51,222 nucleotides of DNA from an uncultured Asticcacaulis sp. (GTDB lineage: Bacteria; Pseudomonadota; Alphaproteobacteria; Caulobacterales; Caulobacteraceae). The DNA lies in the NCBI GenBank assembly GCA_936940865.1, contig CAKZJB010000035.1, forward strand, positions 1 through 51,222, written 5' to 3'. Within the stretch, counting starts at the first letter, position 1. The number at the start of each line of letters is the position of its first letter. The notes under the pieces were generated by a model that ran no database searches, was not told the origin of the DNA, and worked only from the letters and a program-made list of their open reading frames with translations. The position numbers were made by a program, and so were the translations under genes. This document shows, in pieces, positions 14,991 through 25,700 of the stretch.

Positions 14991-17900
14991 ATGACCAAAA
15001 CCGCGCTTCTGACCGCCACGGCCCTGGGCACCGTTATGCTGGCCCTTTCACCGGCGGCCCAGGCCACGACCACCATCTCGACCGCCACGACCGACGCGCT
15101 CGCCACCAGCACAAGCGGCGACATCACGGTCGAATCGGCCGGCTCGATCACCCTGACCGGCGGCACGGCGATCACGGTCGACAGCGACAACGCCCTGTCG
15201 TTTTCGGGCACGGTCCAGATGTCCGGCTCCGACTCAGGCTCAACCGGCATCCTGATCACCGACGTCGCCAACCGGACTCAGACCCTGACCCTCGGCGGCA
15301 CGATCACCGTGACGGACGACTACACGATCAGCGACACCACCAGCGCCGACGGCAGCACGGACGGCTATGTCGATGCGCCCTGGGCCGAAGGCACCGGCCG
15401 CTACGGCATCCTGTCCACGGGCGCCAATCCCTTCACCGGCAACGTCTCCATCACCTCGGCGCTCGACGTCGAGGGCAACGAATCCTACGGCATCCGTTTC
15501 CGGAATCCGGTCGCCGGAGACTTCTCCTACACCGGCTCGACAACGCTGATCGGCGATAATTCGACAGCGATCTCGCTGGAAGGCGGCGTTACGGGCAATA
15601 TCCGCCTCGGCGGCTCGGCCAGCGTCACCGGCGAAAATTCCAGGGCCGTCTCGATCACCGGCGACATCGGTGGCAATCTGATCATCGACGGCACCTATAC
15701 CGGCACGGCCTATTCGACGACCGCCAGCCTGTCGCAGAGTACCTATGAGAACCTGGTCCCCAGCCTCAACCTGCTCCAGTCCGGCCCCCTGGTGACCATC
15801 GCCGGCAACGTGTCGAACGGCGTGCTGTTCGGCGCCGCCTATACCGACACCGATTCCACCAATACCGACGAGGACGGCGACGGGCTGACCGACAGCAGCC
15901 AGACCACGGCCAGCCTGACGCAATACGGAACGGCGCCGGCCCTCGTCGTCGGCTCATCGACCGGCGACATCACCCTGGGCGGCCTGACCTACGCTTCGAC
16001 CGCGCTTGATCCGCCGGCCTATAACTACGGCCTGATCGTGCGCGGCGGCATCTCAGCCCATGGCGTTCATCCCTACGTCACCAGCACCGCTGTCCAGCTG
16101 GGCGGCACGGGCTATACGACGACCATCGACAACGGCGTGCAGATCGCCGGCACGGTCAGTTCCAGCGCCTACGGCGCCAATACCACCGCCATGTCGCTGC
16201 AGGGCGGCTTCTCGACACCGCGCCTCGATATCGACGGCAGCGTCACCGCCTCGGTCACCGGCTACACGACCTCGACCACCACCGACGATGTCACGACCTA
16301 CGCGACGACGCCCGGCACGGCGACCGCGATCGACATCGCCGCGGGCGCCAGCCTGCCCATCCTGACGGTCGGCGCCAACCATGGCATCTACGCCGCCGCC
16401 ACCGGCTCGACCTCCAGCGCCACGGCCATCAAGGACAGCTCCGGGACCCTCACCGCGATCACCAACAACGGCATCATCAGCGCCGCGATCACCGCCACCG
16501 ATTCCGACGCCGACGGCACCACCGACACGGTTACCGGCTCGGCCATCGCCATCGACGCCACCGCCAATACGACCGGCCTCAGCATCACCCAGGTCGACAC
16601 GGGGCCCGACGACGACACGATCGCCACTCCCTATATCCTGGGCAAGATCCTTCTGGGCTCCGGCAACGACTCGATTTCACTTTCGGGCGGTTATGTCTAT
16701 GGCGCCGTGGACTGGGGCACCGGGACGGGCAGCTTCAGCCTTTCGAACGCTGCGGCCTATCGCGGCCAGATGATATCGCAGGGCGACATCGCCATGGATA
16801 TCGATGGCGAAAGCTCGGCAACCTTCCTGCTCGACAGCTCGGTCAAGCTAAGCACTCTGCACGTCGGCGACGGCAGCACCCTGGCGCTCGTCCTCGACAC
16901 GGCCGCGCCGGCCACGCCGGTCTTCACGGCGTCGGGCGCGGTCACCTTCGACGACGGCGCCAAGCTGTACCTGTCGCCCAGCACCATCGTCACCGATCCC
17001 ACGACCTTCACGGTGCTGAGGGCGTCGAGCATCAGCCTGGGCAATATGAGCACGTCGACGCTCGACGGCTATATCCCCTATCTCTACCACGCCGACCTTT
17101 CGACCGACACGTCCGACACGACCCTTTCGGTCGATTTCCGCCTGAAGACCCAGGCCGAAGGCGGCTATTCCGACAACGAATATACAGCGCTCAAGCCGGT
17201 CCTGGCGGCGATCGCCCAGGACTCGGGGGCGACCACGGCGCTCCTGTCGCAGACGACGCGCTCAGGCTTCAATTCGGTCTACGAGCAATACCTGCCCGAC
17301 TTTTCGGGCGAAACCCTGCTGACCCTGTCCCAGGGCTCGCAGTCCCTCAACCGTTCGCTGGGCGACCTGACTCTCATACCGGACAATTCGAGCGGCCAGT
17401 ACTGGCTGCAGGAATACGGCTACAGCACCACGCGGTCGTACGGCCAGACCAGCGGCTTCACGTCGACGGGCTTCAGCTTCGCCGGCGGCCGCGAAAAGAT
17501 CCTGTCGGCCAACCAGATGGCCGGCGTCTACATGCAGATCACCGCATCGACGCCGCGCGACACCTTCGCCATCTCCAAGGAAAACCAGACGGCCAGCGAC
17601 TATACGATGGGCGGCTACTGGCGGCTAAAGGGCGACGCCTTCAAGGCCTGGGCGCACGCCGGCGTGGGCTATGACCACTTCCACACCGTCCGCGAGGTGC
17701 TGAATTCCTACGTCACCCACGTATCGCGCGCCGACTGGAGCGGCTACTCGCTGAGCGCCGGCGGCGGCGTATCGTACCGCTATGACCTGTCGCCGGCCCT
17801 CACCATGACGCCGCAATGGCTGGTCGACTACTACCGCCTGGCAGAAGCCCACCACAGCGAAAGCGGCGGCGGCGACACTTTCGACCTCGACGTCGCCCGC

Positions 17901-18209
17901 CGCGACGGACATCTCCTCAGTTCCACCGCCATGGTCAATTTCGGCTACGCCAGGAGCTTCGTGAAGCCCGAGGTCTGGGTCGGCTACAAGCAGAACGTCT
18001 CGGCGACCATCGGCGATACGACGGCGAACTTCACCGGCGGCGATCCCTTCACGCTCACGGGCGGAAATATCAGGGGTGGCGGCCCGGTCGTGGGCCTGCG
18101 CCTGTCGGTCGACAACCCCTACAGCTATTTCGGCTTCGAGGCCGAATACGAGAAGATCCGCGACACCTCCAGCGCCTCGCTGTCCCTGCGCACGCGGTTC
18201 CAGTTTTAA
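14991..18209 (+). CDS. Autotransporter (type Va) with Ser/Thr-rich beta-helix passenger
   Basis: A 1072-residue outer-membrane protein. A signal peptide (residues 1-25, SPAAQA-T) precedes a passenger of about 760 residues built of short Thr/Ser/Gly/Ala-rich repeats (for example GNIRLGGSASVTG, GGNLIIDGTYTG), typical of a right-handed beta-helix. Residues about 283-305 contain NTDEDGDGLTDS and a later segment has TDSDADGTTD, both resembling Ca-binding thrombospondin-type-3 turns. The last 280 residues form the autotransporter barrel (WLQEYGYSTT, a strand series, terminal F). The start at 14991 begins a proper signal peptide; an upstream in-frame ATG at 14862 would bury it. The passenger shows no enzyme motif, so adhesion or surface display is the likely role. 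The stop codon abuts the dispersed palindrome. Confidence 0.88.
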   Translation: MTKTALLTATALGTVMLALSPAAQATTTISTATTDALATSTSGDITVESAGSITLTGGTAITVDSDNALSFSGTVQMSGSDSGSTGILITDVANRTQTLTLGGTITVTDDYTISDTTSADGSTDGYVDAPWAEGTGRYGILSTGANPFTGNVSITSALDVEGNESYGIRFRNPVAGDFSYTGSTTLIGDNSTAISLEGGVTGNIRLGGSASVTGENSRAVSITGDIGGNLIIDGTYTGTAYSTTASLSQSTYENLVPSLNLLQSGPLVTIAGNVSNGVLFGAAYTDTDSTNTDEDGDGLTDSSQTTASLTQYGTAPALVVGSSTGDITLGGLTYASTALDPPAYNYGLIVRGGISAHGVHPYVTSTAVQLGGTGYTTTIDNGVQIAGTVSSSAYGANTTAMSLQGGFSTPRLDIDGSVTASVTGYTTSTTTDDVTTYATTPGTATAIDIAAGASLPILTVGANHGIYAAATGSTSSATAIKDSSGTLTAITNNGIISAAITATDSDADGTTDTVTGSAIAIDATANTTGLSITQVDTGPDDDTIATPYILGKILLGSGNDSISLSGGYVYGAVDWGTGTGSFSLSNAAAYRGQMISQGDIAMDIDGESSATFLLDSSVKLSTLHVGDGSTLALVLDTAAPATPVFTASGAVTFDDGAKLYLSPSTIVTDPTTFTVLRASSISLGNMSTSTLDGYIPYLYHADLSTDTSDTTLSVDFRLKTQAEGGYSDNEYTALKPVLAAIAQDSGATTALLSQTTRSGFNSVYEQYLPDFSGETLLTLSQGSQSLNRSLGDLTLIPDNSSGQYWLQEYGYSTTRSYGQTSGFTSTGFSFAGGREKILSANQMAGVYMQITASTPRDTFAISKENQTASDYTMGGYWRLKGDAFKAWAHAGVGYDHFHTVREVLNSYVTHVSRADWSGYSLSAGGGVSYRYDLSPALTMTPQWLVDYYRLAEAHHSESGGGDTFDLDVARRDGHLLSSTAMVNFGYARSFVKPEVWVGYKQNVSATIGDTTANFTGGDPFTLTGGNIRGGGPVVGLRLSVDNPYSYFGFEAEYEKIRDTSSASLSLRTRFQF

Positions 18210-18241
18210 TACCAACGGTCATTCTTTATGGCCGTTGGTAT
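18209..18241 (+). repeat. Dispersed intergenic palindrome, copy B
   Basis: Arms at 18209-18222 and 18228-18241 around the loop TCTTT with one mismatch (ataccaacggtcat / atggccgttggtat). Only the palindrome is present; the A-rich left part of copies A and C is missing. It starts on the last base of the autotransporter stop codon. Confidence 0.88.
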
Positions 18242-18248
18242 AAGGGTA

Positions 18249-18275
18249 TTGGCCACGGATTACATCCGTGGCCAA
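18249..18275. terminator. Intrinsic terminator hairpin between convergent genes
   Basis: A perfect 12-bp stem (TTGGCCACGGAT / ATCCGTGGCCAA) with loop TAC, followed on the plus strand by the T-rich ATTCTTTCTG. It lies between the autotransporter and the convergent regulator gene and may serve both. Confidence 0.75.
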
Positions 18276-18298
18276 ATTCTTTCTGTCAATACAACATC

Positions 18299-19018
18299 CT
18301 ACCCCGGCGTGAACACATAGCCTTTGCCGCGCTCGGTGCGGATCAGGGTATAGGGCGCCTCGTCGTCGAGCTTGCGGCGCAAGCGGTTGATGAAGGAATC
18401 GATGCTGCGTGCGTCGTAGGCGCGCGCCTGCACCACCGTCAGGGCGTCAGCCAGTTCGTCGCGGCTGAAAACCCTGAACGGATGCTCGACGAAGTGCCGC
18501 AGCAGGCGGTATTCGACACCGTTGAGCCGCCGCTTCACGCCATCGGCGTCGACCAGCCGATGATGAACGTTATCGAGGCTCCACCGCGCCAGCAATCCTC
18601 CGGTCACCGACAGGCCCGTTCCTCCGCGCCGGCGCAGGATGGCGCGGGCGCGCGCCGCCAGTTCGCGCGTCACGAACGGCTTGGCCAGGTAGTCGTCGGC
18701 GCCCATTTCCAGGCTCAATATCCGGTCGGTAGTGTGTTCCGGCCCGAGCACGATCGTCGGGACCCCGGCATGATGGCGGCGGATATCGCCGCAGGTCGCC
18801 AGGTCGACCGGCCGGGTTTCGGGAAAATCGACGATGATCAGGTCCGGGTCGCGCAGGGGCGAGCGGAAGCGGAATTCGTCCGACCAGTCCGCCGCCTGAC
18901 AGACAAAGCCGTGCCCCAGGACCACGGGCGTCGCCGCATTGCCCGGATCGGTCCGCAGGACCAGGGCAAAATGGACGGGATTCGGACCCCGCACTGCAGC
19001 AGGAACAGGTTTCAGCAA
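18299..19018 (-). CDS. OmpR-family response regulator with degenerate receiver
   Basis: A 239-residue regulator. Residues 14-130 are a receiver-like domain: the phosphoacceptor position D64 (LIIVDFPE) and K113 (LAKPF) are present, but the usual double-acidic pocket at the first strand is reduced to LVLRTDPG, so phosphorylation may be altered. Residues 138-236 are a winged-helix effector domain of OmpR type (FSRDELADAL, SIDSFINRLRRKLDD, IRTERGKGYVF). The start is TTG at 19018, supported by AGGGGG about six bases upstream. No histidine kinase gene is adjacent, and targets are unknown. The gene is divergent from the Oar-like TonB receptor across a 500-bp AT-rich gap, which makes that receptor a possible target. 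Confidence 0.85.
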   Translation of the reverse strand: MLKPVPAAVRGPNPVHFALVLRTDPGNAATPVVLGHGFVCQAADWSDEFRFRSPLRDPDLIIVDFPETRPVDLATCGDIRRHHAGVPTIVLGPEHTTDRILSLEMGADDYLAKPFVTRELAARARAILRRRGGTGLSVTGGLLARWSLDNVHHRLVDADGVKRRLNGVEYRLLRHFVEHPFRVFSRDELADALTVVQARAYDARSIDSFINRLRRKLDDEAPYTLIRTERGKGYVFTPG

Positions 19019-19517
19019 GGATCGCCCCCTGGCGGTTTCGAAATATGTGTTTCAGACTGCGCACATAAGCAGACCTTCCAGGCAATAGTTTGAAAATTAT
19101 AGGCAAATTTATTTTGCGGGCGAAATGATATGGCATCGCGGACATATGCCGGAAGGTTCGCCTTTCCCGGTCTCCGCCGATTTTATTTTGCACACGCGAA
19201 ACACTCGCCGTCACCTCGCCGCAAACACCAGGCATTGTTTAAACGGAAAAATAATGTGTATAATCGGAAACAATAATAACAATGAAATGTTTCTTGCGCG
19301 AAAATTTCAAATTGAAATAAGACGACAGCATGATGTCCATTCTATTTCACAACAAAAAGAAAGGACAATCTACAATTTAAAATGTTTTTTTATTACAACA
19401 GGTTTCTTTAGAAATTAACTTCACTGTCCTTATGGGTTTGACGCCGTCATATTTCCTTCACCTAAATTCGGACACTCGCCGGACAAAGGGTGTCGGCAAG
19501 GTGTGTGAGCGGAGATA
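19019..19517. other. AT-rich 499-bp intergenic region upstream of the TonB receptor
   Basis: No gene seen. The stretch 19230-19440 is strikingly AT-rich against the surrounding GC-rich sequence and lacks coding bias. It gives a long leader to the TonB receptor and probably also holds the promoter of the divergent regulator. Confidence 0.55.
19235..19264 (+). promoter_or_regulatory. Candidate promoter for the Oar-like TonB receptor
   Basis: TTGTTT at 19235-19240, an 18-bp spacer and a perfect TATAAT at 19259-19264, with a TGTG just before the -10 box. Start of transcription would leave a leader of about 245 bases. An inverted pair ATTGTTT/AAACAAT (19234-19240 and 19268-19274) brackets it and could be an operator. 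Confidence 0.4.
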
Positions 19518-22500
19518 ATGCACAAGATGAAACCCAATATTCGAACGGGCCTCATGGCCACCACGACATTGTGGACCATGGCCGTGGGCGCGACGGCCCT
19601 GGTGGCCGCGACGGCCCTGACCGCCCTGACGCCGGCAGCGGCCGACGCCCAGGACTATACCTCCGGCGCGCTGATCGGCACGGTAACCGCGAACGGCGCG
19701 CCTGTCGCCGGCGCGCGCGTCACCGTGACCTCGAAGGCGCTGGGCCAAAGCCATGCGATGACGACCAACGCCCAGGGCTCCTTCTCGTCGACAGGCCTGC
19801 AGCCCGGCGATTACGAGATCACCGTCACGGCGGCCGGTTACGCCGACTACAAGACGACGGCGACCGTCGTCATCTCGCAGGAAATCCGTATCGACGCCGC
19901 CCTGCAATCGGCGGCAGCCACCGGGACCGTGATCGTCAAGGGGCATCGTGTCCGCCAGGATTTCACCCGCACGACGACCGGCCTGACCGTCGACCTCGAT
20001 ACGCTGGTGTCGCAGGAACCGATCGCGCGCAACCTGACGGCCGTCACCATGCTGGCGCCGACCGTCGTCATGGGCAATCCCGGCTTCGGCACCGGCGACC
20101 GCGCCGTGGCCTCGTTCGGCGGCGCATCGGTGGCTGAAAACGCCTACTATATCGACGGCCTCAACATCACCAATCCGGACACCTACATTTCCAGCGCCCG
20201 CGTGCCGTTCGACTTCTACAAGACGGTCGAGGTCAAGACCGGCGGCTTCCAGGCCGAATATGGGCGCGCCACCGGCGGCGTGGTCAACGCCACCACCAAG
20301 TCGGGCACCAACGACTTCATGCTCGGCATCCACGGCAACTACCAGCCGATGAACCTGCGCGCCGACCAGCTCGACACCAACGACTATGTCGGCAAGTTCT
20401 CGCGCGTGCAGAACAATTCCTTAAGCGTCGAAGCCGGCGGCCCGATCGTCAAGGACCGCCTGTTCTTCTACGGCCTGTACCAGGTCAACGACTACGAATC
20501 GCAGTCGGCCAACAAGACGACCGGCACCTATACCGACACGATCAACAAAGATCCGTTCCTTGGCCTCAAGCTCGACGGCTACATCACGCCGACCCAGCAC
20601 CTGTCGCTGACCTGGTTCGACACCACCAACACCAACGAATCGAAGCTCTACAATTTCGACTCCGGCACCAATACGGTCGGAACTTCGGCCGGTTCGTCGA
20701 ACGAGGAAATGGGCGGCCAGAACTGGGTCTTCAACTATAACGGCAAGGTCAATGACTGGTTCAGCGTGTCGGCCGCCGTCGGCGACATGAAGGACCGCGA
20801 CAACATCCTGCCGTCCGACACCAGCTCATACTATGTCCGCACCTATGCGCTCGACGGCTCCTACACGGTTACATCGCCGCAGAAGTCGAGCGGCTACAGC
20901 ATCGACGACATGGAGCGCAAGTTCTGGCGCGCCGACGGCGACCTCCGCTTCGACCTGTGGGGCCGCCACCACATCCGCTTCGGCATCGACCACGAAAAGA
21001 ACTCGGAGCTGAAGACGACCAAGCTCAGCGGCACCGAACCCGTGCAGTACCGCATCCGCAACTACGACAGCAACGGCGACGGCACCGCCGACTATCAGCG
21101 CCTGCAGATCATCTACGAAAACCTGGGCGGCAATGTCAGCTCGGAAAACCAGGCCGTGTACCTGCAGGATTCCTGGGACCTGACGCCGACCCTTAACCTG
21201 CAGATCGGCGTGCGCGACGACCAGTTCAAACAGTTCAACCTGTCGGGCCAGAAGTACATGGACCTCAAGGGCAACGTCGCGCCGCGCCTGGGCTTCGCCT
21301 GGACCCCGGACAGCGATGGCAACTGGAAGATTTCGGGCTCGCTCGGCTCGAACTACATCCCGCCGGCCATGAACCTCGGCTTCCGCGGCAAGGACCTGTA
21401 CTACAGCGAATATTTCGCCCCGTCGTCCGGCAACTTCTTCACCATCGACAGCGCGACCGGACTGCCGACCAATATCGGCTCGGCCATCCTGACCAAGACC
21501 GGCTACAGCACCGCCTGTCCGTCGTCGTCACTGGCCTCGGCCGCGGGCTTCAATTCCAGCAACGCCGCCGCCGGAACGCTGGCCTGCGTCGTCTACGGCA
21601 ACGGCACCCAGGAAGGCGCGACCTCCAAGACCTCGATCGGCCTCAAGGCCACGCGGTCCGACGAGGCGCAGCTGGGCTTCAACTACCGCTTCAACGACCT
21701 GTGGAGCGGCGGGATCACCGCGACCTACCGCAACCTGAAGAACATTTCGGAAGATTCTGACTTCAACGACGCCATCATCAGCTATCTGTCGGCGCACGGC
21801 CTCGACTATTCGCAGTGGGTCGGCGGCTCCAGCTACTATGTCTGGAACGTCGGCGACCACGACGTCACCATCCGGCTGAAGAACGTCCTGCCGGGCGAAA
21901 CCGAGGCCCGCGTCATCACCCTGACGGCGGACCAGCTCGGCCACTATCATGAGGCCAAGCGCGAATACAAGGCGCTGACCTTCGACTTCAAGCGCGCGTT
22001 CGACGGCAAGTGGGGCCTGCAGGGATCGTACGTGTGGTCGCGCCTGCACGGCAATTACAACGGCACGGTCACCGAATACGGCAACACGGTCCAGACCGAT
22101 GCCGGCGCCACCTACGCCTGGGATTCGCCCGGCATGGAAAACTACGGTTCGGGCACCCTGCCCGGCAACCGCGACCATACGGTCAAGGTCTTCGGCTCCT
22201 ACGCCCTGACCCCGTCGCTGCTGATCGGCGCCAACCTGCTGATCCAGTCGCCCGAGCGCTTCTCCTGCCTCGGCCTCAATCCCGACGACGACTATGCTTA
22301 CGGCTATGGCGACGTCTCGCACTACTGCGACGGCAAGCCGGCGCAGATGGGTGAGGGCCTGGAATCGAGCTGGCTGCACACGATCGACGTGGCCCTGCGC
22401 TACACGGTGCCGACGCAATACGCCATGGGCGGCAAGCTGACCCTGCGGGCGGACATTTTCAACCTGTTCGACCAGCACGCCGTACTCACCCGCTATGTCA

Positions 22501-22604
22501 CCTATGACGGCGACGAAATCGGCAAGATCGACAGCGAATACGGCAACGTCACCAACTACTCGACGCCGCGCTACGTGCGCGTCGGTTTCGACCTTACCTA
22601 CTAA
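19518..22604 (+). CDS. Oar-like TonB-dependent receptor with carboxypeptidase-regulatory-like N-terminus
   Basis: A 1028-residue outer-membrane receptor that would import a large substrate using TonB energy. It has a signal peptide (to about residue 44, AADAQ), a carboxypeptidase-regulatory-like Ig domain at about 48-125 (GALIGTVTANGAPVAGARVTV, LQPGDYEITVTAAGY), and a plug domain at about 135-260 (AYYIDGLNITNP, GGFQAEYGRATGGVVN). The 22-strand barrel ends in YVRVGFDLTY with a terminal aromatic. This Oar/RagA-like build is used for oligosaccharides, peptides or proteins. The start at 19518 has a close GGAG; an ATG at 19527 is an alternative. A strong terminator follows. No partner lipoprotein is adjacent. 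Confidence 0.9.
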   Translation: MHKMKPNIRTGLMATTTLWTMAVGATALVAATALTALTPAAADAQDYTSGALIGTVTANGAPVAGARVTVTSKALGQSHAMTTNAQGSFSSTGLQPGDYEITVTAAGYADYKTTATVVISQEIRIDAALQSAAATGTVIVKGHRVRQDFTRTTTGLTVDLDTLVSQEPIARNLTAVTMLAPTVVMGNPGFGTGDRAVASFGGASVAENAYYIDGLNITNPDTYISSARVPFDFYKTVEVKTGGFQAEYGRATGGVVNATTKSGTNDFMLGIHGNYQPMNLRADQLDTNDYVGKFSRVQNNSLSVEAGGPIVKDRLFFYGLYQVNDYESQSANKTTGTYTDTINKDPFLGLKLDGYITPTQHLSLTWFDTTNTNESKLYNFDSGTNTVGTSAGSSNEEMGGQNWVFNYNGKVNDWFSVSAAVGDMKDRDNILPSDTSSYYVRTYALDGSYTVTSPQKSSGYSIDDMERKFWRADGDLRFDLWGRHHIRFGIDHEKNSELKTTKLSGTEPVQYRIRNYDSNGDGTADYQRLQIIYENLGGNVSSENQAVYLQDSWDLTPTLNLQIGVRDDQFKQFNLSGQKYMDLKGNVAPRLGFAWTPDSDGNWKISGSLGSNYIPPAMNLGFRGKDLYYSEYFAPSSGNFFTIDSATGLPTNIGSAILTKTGYSTACPSSSLASAAGFNSSNAAAGTLACVVYGNGTQEGATSKTSIGLKATRSDEAQLGFNYRFNDLWSGGITATYRNLKNISEDSDFNDAIISYLSAHGLDYSQWVGGSSYYVWNVGDHDVTIRLKNVLPGETEARVITLTADQLGHYHEAKREYKALTFDFKRAFDGKWGLQGSYVWSRLHGNYNGTVTEYGNTVQTDAGATYAWDSPGMENYGSGTLPGNRDHTVKVFGSYALTPSLLIGANLLIQSPERFSCLGLNPDDDYAYGYGDVSHYCDGKPAQMGEGLESSWLHTIDVALRYTVPTQYAMGGKLTLRADIFNLFDQHAVLTRYVTYDGDEIGKIDSEYGNVTNYSTPRYVRVGFDLTY

Positions 22605-22665
22605 CCGGGGTCCGTCCGGACCGCGTATTCTTCGTTCTCCGGGTTACGGCAGCTTCGGATGGAAA

Positions 22666-22703
22666 GCGGGGACGGTGTTGGCGCACCGTCCCCGCGTCTT
22701 TTT
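22666..22703 (+). terminator. Strong rho-independent terminator after the TonB receptor
   Basis: A perfect 12-bp GC-rich stem (GCGGGGACGGTG / CACCGTCCCCGC) with loop TTGGCG followed by GTCTTTTT. It separates the receptor from the NRPS gene and shows that in-frame codons upstream of 22746 are not part of the NRPS. Confidence 0.93.
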
Positions 22704-22745
22704 CCGCGGGGCTTCCATCCCGCCGCCCACGCGTTAGAATGGGCC

Positions 22746-25700
22746 ATGTCACCTGCGCACGTTTCACACCCGGCCTCGGCGCTCCAGACGGCGGTCGCCC
22801 TGTCGCCTTTTGCCGGCGCGCGGCCCGATCCCCACCATCTCTTGTGGGCCGTCGACATCGACGGGCCCGTGGATTTCGACGCCCTGAGGCAGGCGCTTCA
22901 CGCCACGGTGGCGCGCCATCCCGGCCTGTGCTCCGTGTTCCGCTGGCGGGACGCCCGGTTCGAGGTGCACGAAACGGCGGCGTCCCGGGTCATATTCGAC
23001 AGAACCGATCTGCGCCCGGAGGCGGCCGATGCGGCCGCCTGCGCGTTCGGCGAACAGCCGTACGACCTGGAACACGGCCCGCTCCATCGCTTCCGGCTGC
23101 TGCGCACGGGCCCGGACCGGCACGTCCTCCTCTGCGCCTTCCATCACCTTGTCATCGACGGCACCTCGTGGCCGATCTTCGTCCGCGACCTGGCCACGGC
23201 CCTTGAGGGAAAGCCGCTGCCACCCCCGCCGGCACAGGCCGAAGCAGCCCGCGACTCGGCTGCCGCCCGCGCCTTCTGGCAGGACCACGTCCAGGGGCTC
23301 GGCAGCGTCTTCGAACTGCCGTCCGGGACCGGAGGCCCGCGCGACAGCGACGGCCGCCACCTGACGGCGCCCTTGCCGGCGTCCGTCTCCCAGGCGCTTC
23401 ACGCCTCGGCCCGGGCGCTCGGGACATCGCCCTTCCGGATGGCCCTGGCGGTCTTTGCCGCCCTGCTGTCGCGCCTGGCCCGGCGCGGGGACATCGCCCT
23501 GGGAACGGTATTGGCAGGCCGTCCCCTGACCGGCGACGATGCGGTCGGCTTCCATGTGAACACGACCCTGCTGCGGGCGGAGGTGACCGAAACGACCACC
23601 CTGCGCGGCCTGTGCGCCGTCATGGGCGACACGCTGGACCAATGCGTGCGGCACCAGGGCTGGCCGATGCGCGAAGCGGCCCGGGCCTTCGGCCTGTCGC
23701 ACGATCCGCGCGTCAACGCCTTCACCGAAGCCGCCTTCGTCAAAATGCCGCGCCGCCTGTCGCTGCGGGCCGCTGACCTGGCCTTGCGCGAACGCCGCAT
23801 CTTTCTCGGCGGTACCGAGCGCGACCTGTGCGTCTATTTCCAGGAAACCGCCGGCGGCTTCGAGACGACGTGGTCCTGGCGGGCTTCGCGATTCGGCGCC
23901 GAAACGGTTGCGCGCTGGCAGGTCCTGTACGCACGGCTGCTCGAGCAGGCCCTGGCCGATCCCGATGCCCCTCTGGACCGGCTCGACCTCGTCGCCCCGG
24001 AAGAGCGCCGCCAGTTGCTGAACATCGGTAACGCGACCCGGCACGACTTTGCCGGCCGCGACGTCCTGCATCGCCTGGTGGAAGCGCAGGTAAGGCGCAC
24101 GCCCGAGCGCATCTGCGTGATCTCACCCGGGCGGCAATGGACCTACCGCGAAATCAACGCCGCCGCCAACCGCCTGGCCGCGCAACTGGCGGCGCGCGGG
24201 ATCGGCCGGGGCGGCATGGTGCCCCTGCTGATGGACCCTTCAGCCGAGATGCTGATCGCCGAACTGGCGGTCATGAAAACCGGCGCCGCCTTCGTTCCGC
24301 TCAGTCCCGACTGGCCGGCCGGCCGCATCGCCGAACTGCTGGCGCGCCTCGGCGGCGCACCGGTCCTCGCCGCCGGAACACCCCGGCACCTGCCGGGGGG
24401 CGCGGACGTCATCGACGTCGCGGCGGACACTGGCCGGAGCGATCCCGGCGACCCGCAAACCGTCACCAGTCTCGACGACGCCATCTATTGCATCTTCACC
24501 TCGGGATCGACGGGCACGCCGAAGGGCGCACTCAACCGGCACCGCGGCATCGTCAATCGCCTCCTTTCCATGACACGGCACCTGGGCCATCCCGAGGCGG
24601 ACACGGTCCTGGCCACGGCTCCGGGCACGACCGACACCCTGACCTGGCAATATTTCTGGCCGCTGACCCATGGCGGCCGTGTCGTCACCGCGCCGCGCCG
24701 CGAGGTCGTCGTTCCCGAAGGCATCTGCCGCCTGATCGCGCGGCACGGCGTGACCTTCATCGACCTGGTGCCGTCGGTCTTCAAGCTCCTGACGAACCAT
24801 CTCAGGGACACCGGCGCGGACATTCCGACCCTCCGCATGGTCCTGGTCGGCGGCGAGACCATGAACCCGCAGGACGTGCGCACCTTCCGCGCACTGCGGC
24901 CAGCGACCGAAGTCCTCAACACCTACGGTCCCACCGAGACCTCGATCGGCGTCCTGTGGCATCGCGTGACCGATCCGGTCGAAGACCCGATTCCACTCGG
25001 CCGCCCCTTCGACAATATCGTCGCCATCGTGCTGGACCGGCACGGAAACCTGGCGCCGCAGGGCCTCGCCGGGGAGCTGTGCGTCGGCGGCGACTGCATC
25101 GGCCTCGGTTACCTCGGCGATCCGGCCGCCACGCGGGACAGGTTCATCGCAAACCCGTTTCCCGAACTGCAATGCGATACCCTGTACCGCACGGGCGACC
25201 TGGCGCGCCTGCGTCCCGATGGCCTGATCGACTATCTCGGCCGCCTCGACGACCAGATCAAGATCCGCGGCCATCGTGTCGAGCCCGGCGAAATCGAAGC
25301 CGCGCTCCAGGCGCACCCCGCCGTCGAGCAGGCTGTCGTGACGGCGGCGCCCGGGACCTCCGTCCTGACCGCCTTTCTGGTCTTCCGCGACGGCCTGCCG
25401 GTCCCCTCCGCCGCGGAGCTGCGCCAGACCCTGTCGGCCCGCCTGCCGCGCCACATGGTGCCGCAGGCCTTTGTCGGCGTGCCGCACATTCCCGTGCGCC
25501 CCGGCGGCAAGATCGACCGGGCCGCGGTCGCCGCCCTCCCCGGACAGGCCTTGCGGGACCATAAACCGTTCGTGCCGCCGCAGGGAACGGACGAAGCCGC
25601 CGTCGCCGAAGTGTGGCGCGCCGTGCTTGGCATCGCGCGCATCGGCCGCGACGACAACTTCTTCCACGACCTGGGCGGCGATTCCCTGAAGGCGCTGATC

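Noticed and set aside
22659-22745. Extension of the NRPS start upstream to an in-frame ATG at 22659
   Set aside because: A perfect 12-bp terminator hairpin with T-run lies inside this stretch, so it is not coding.
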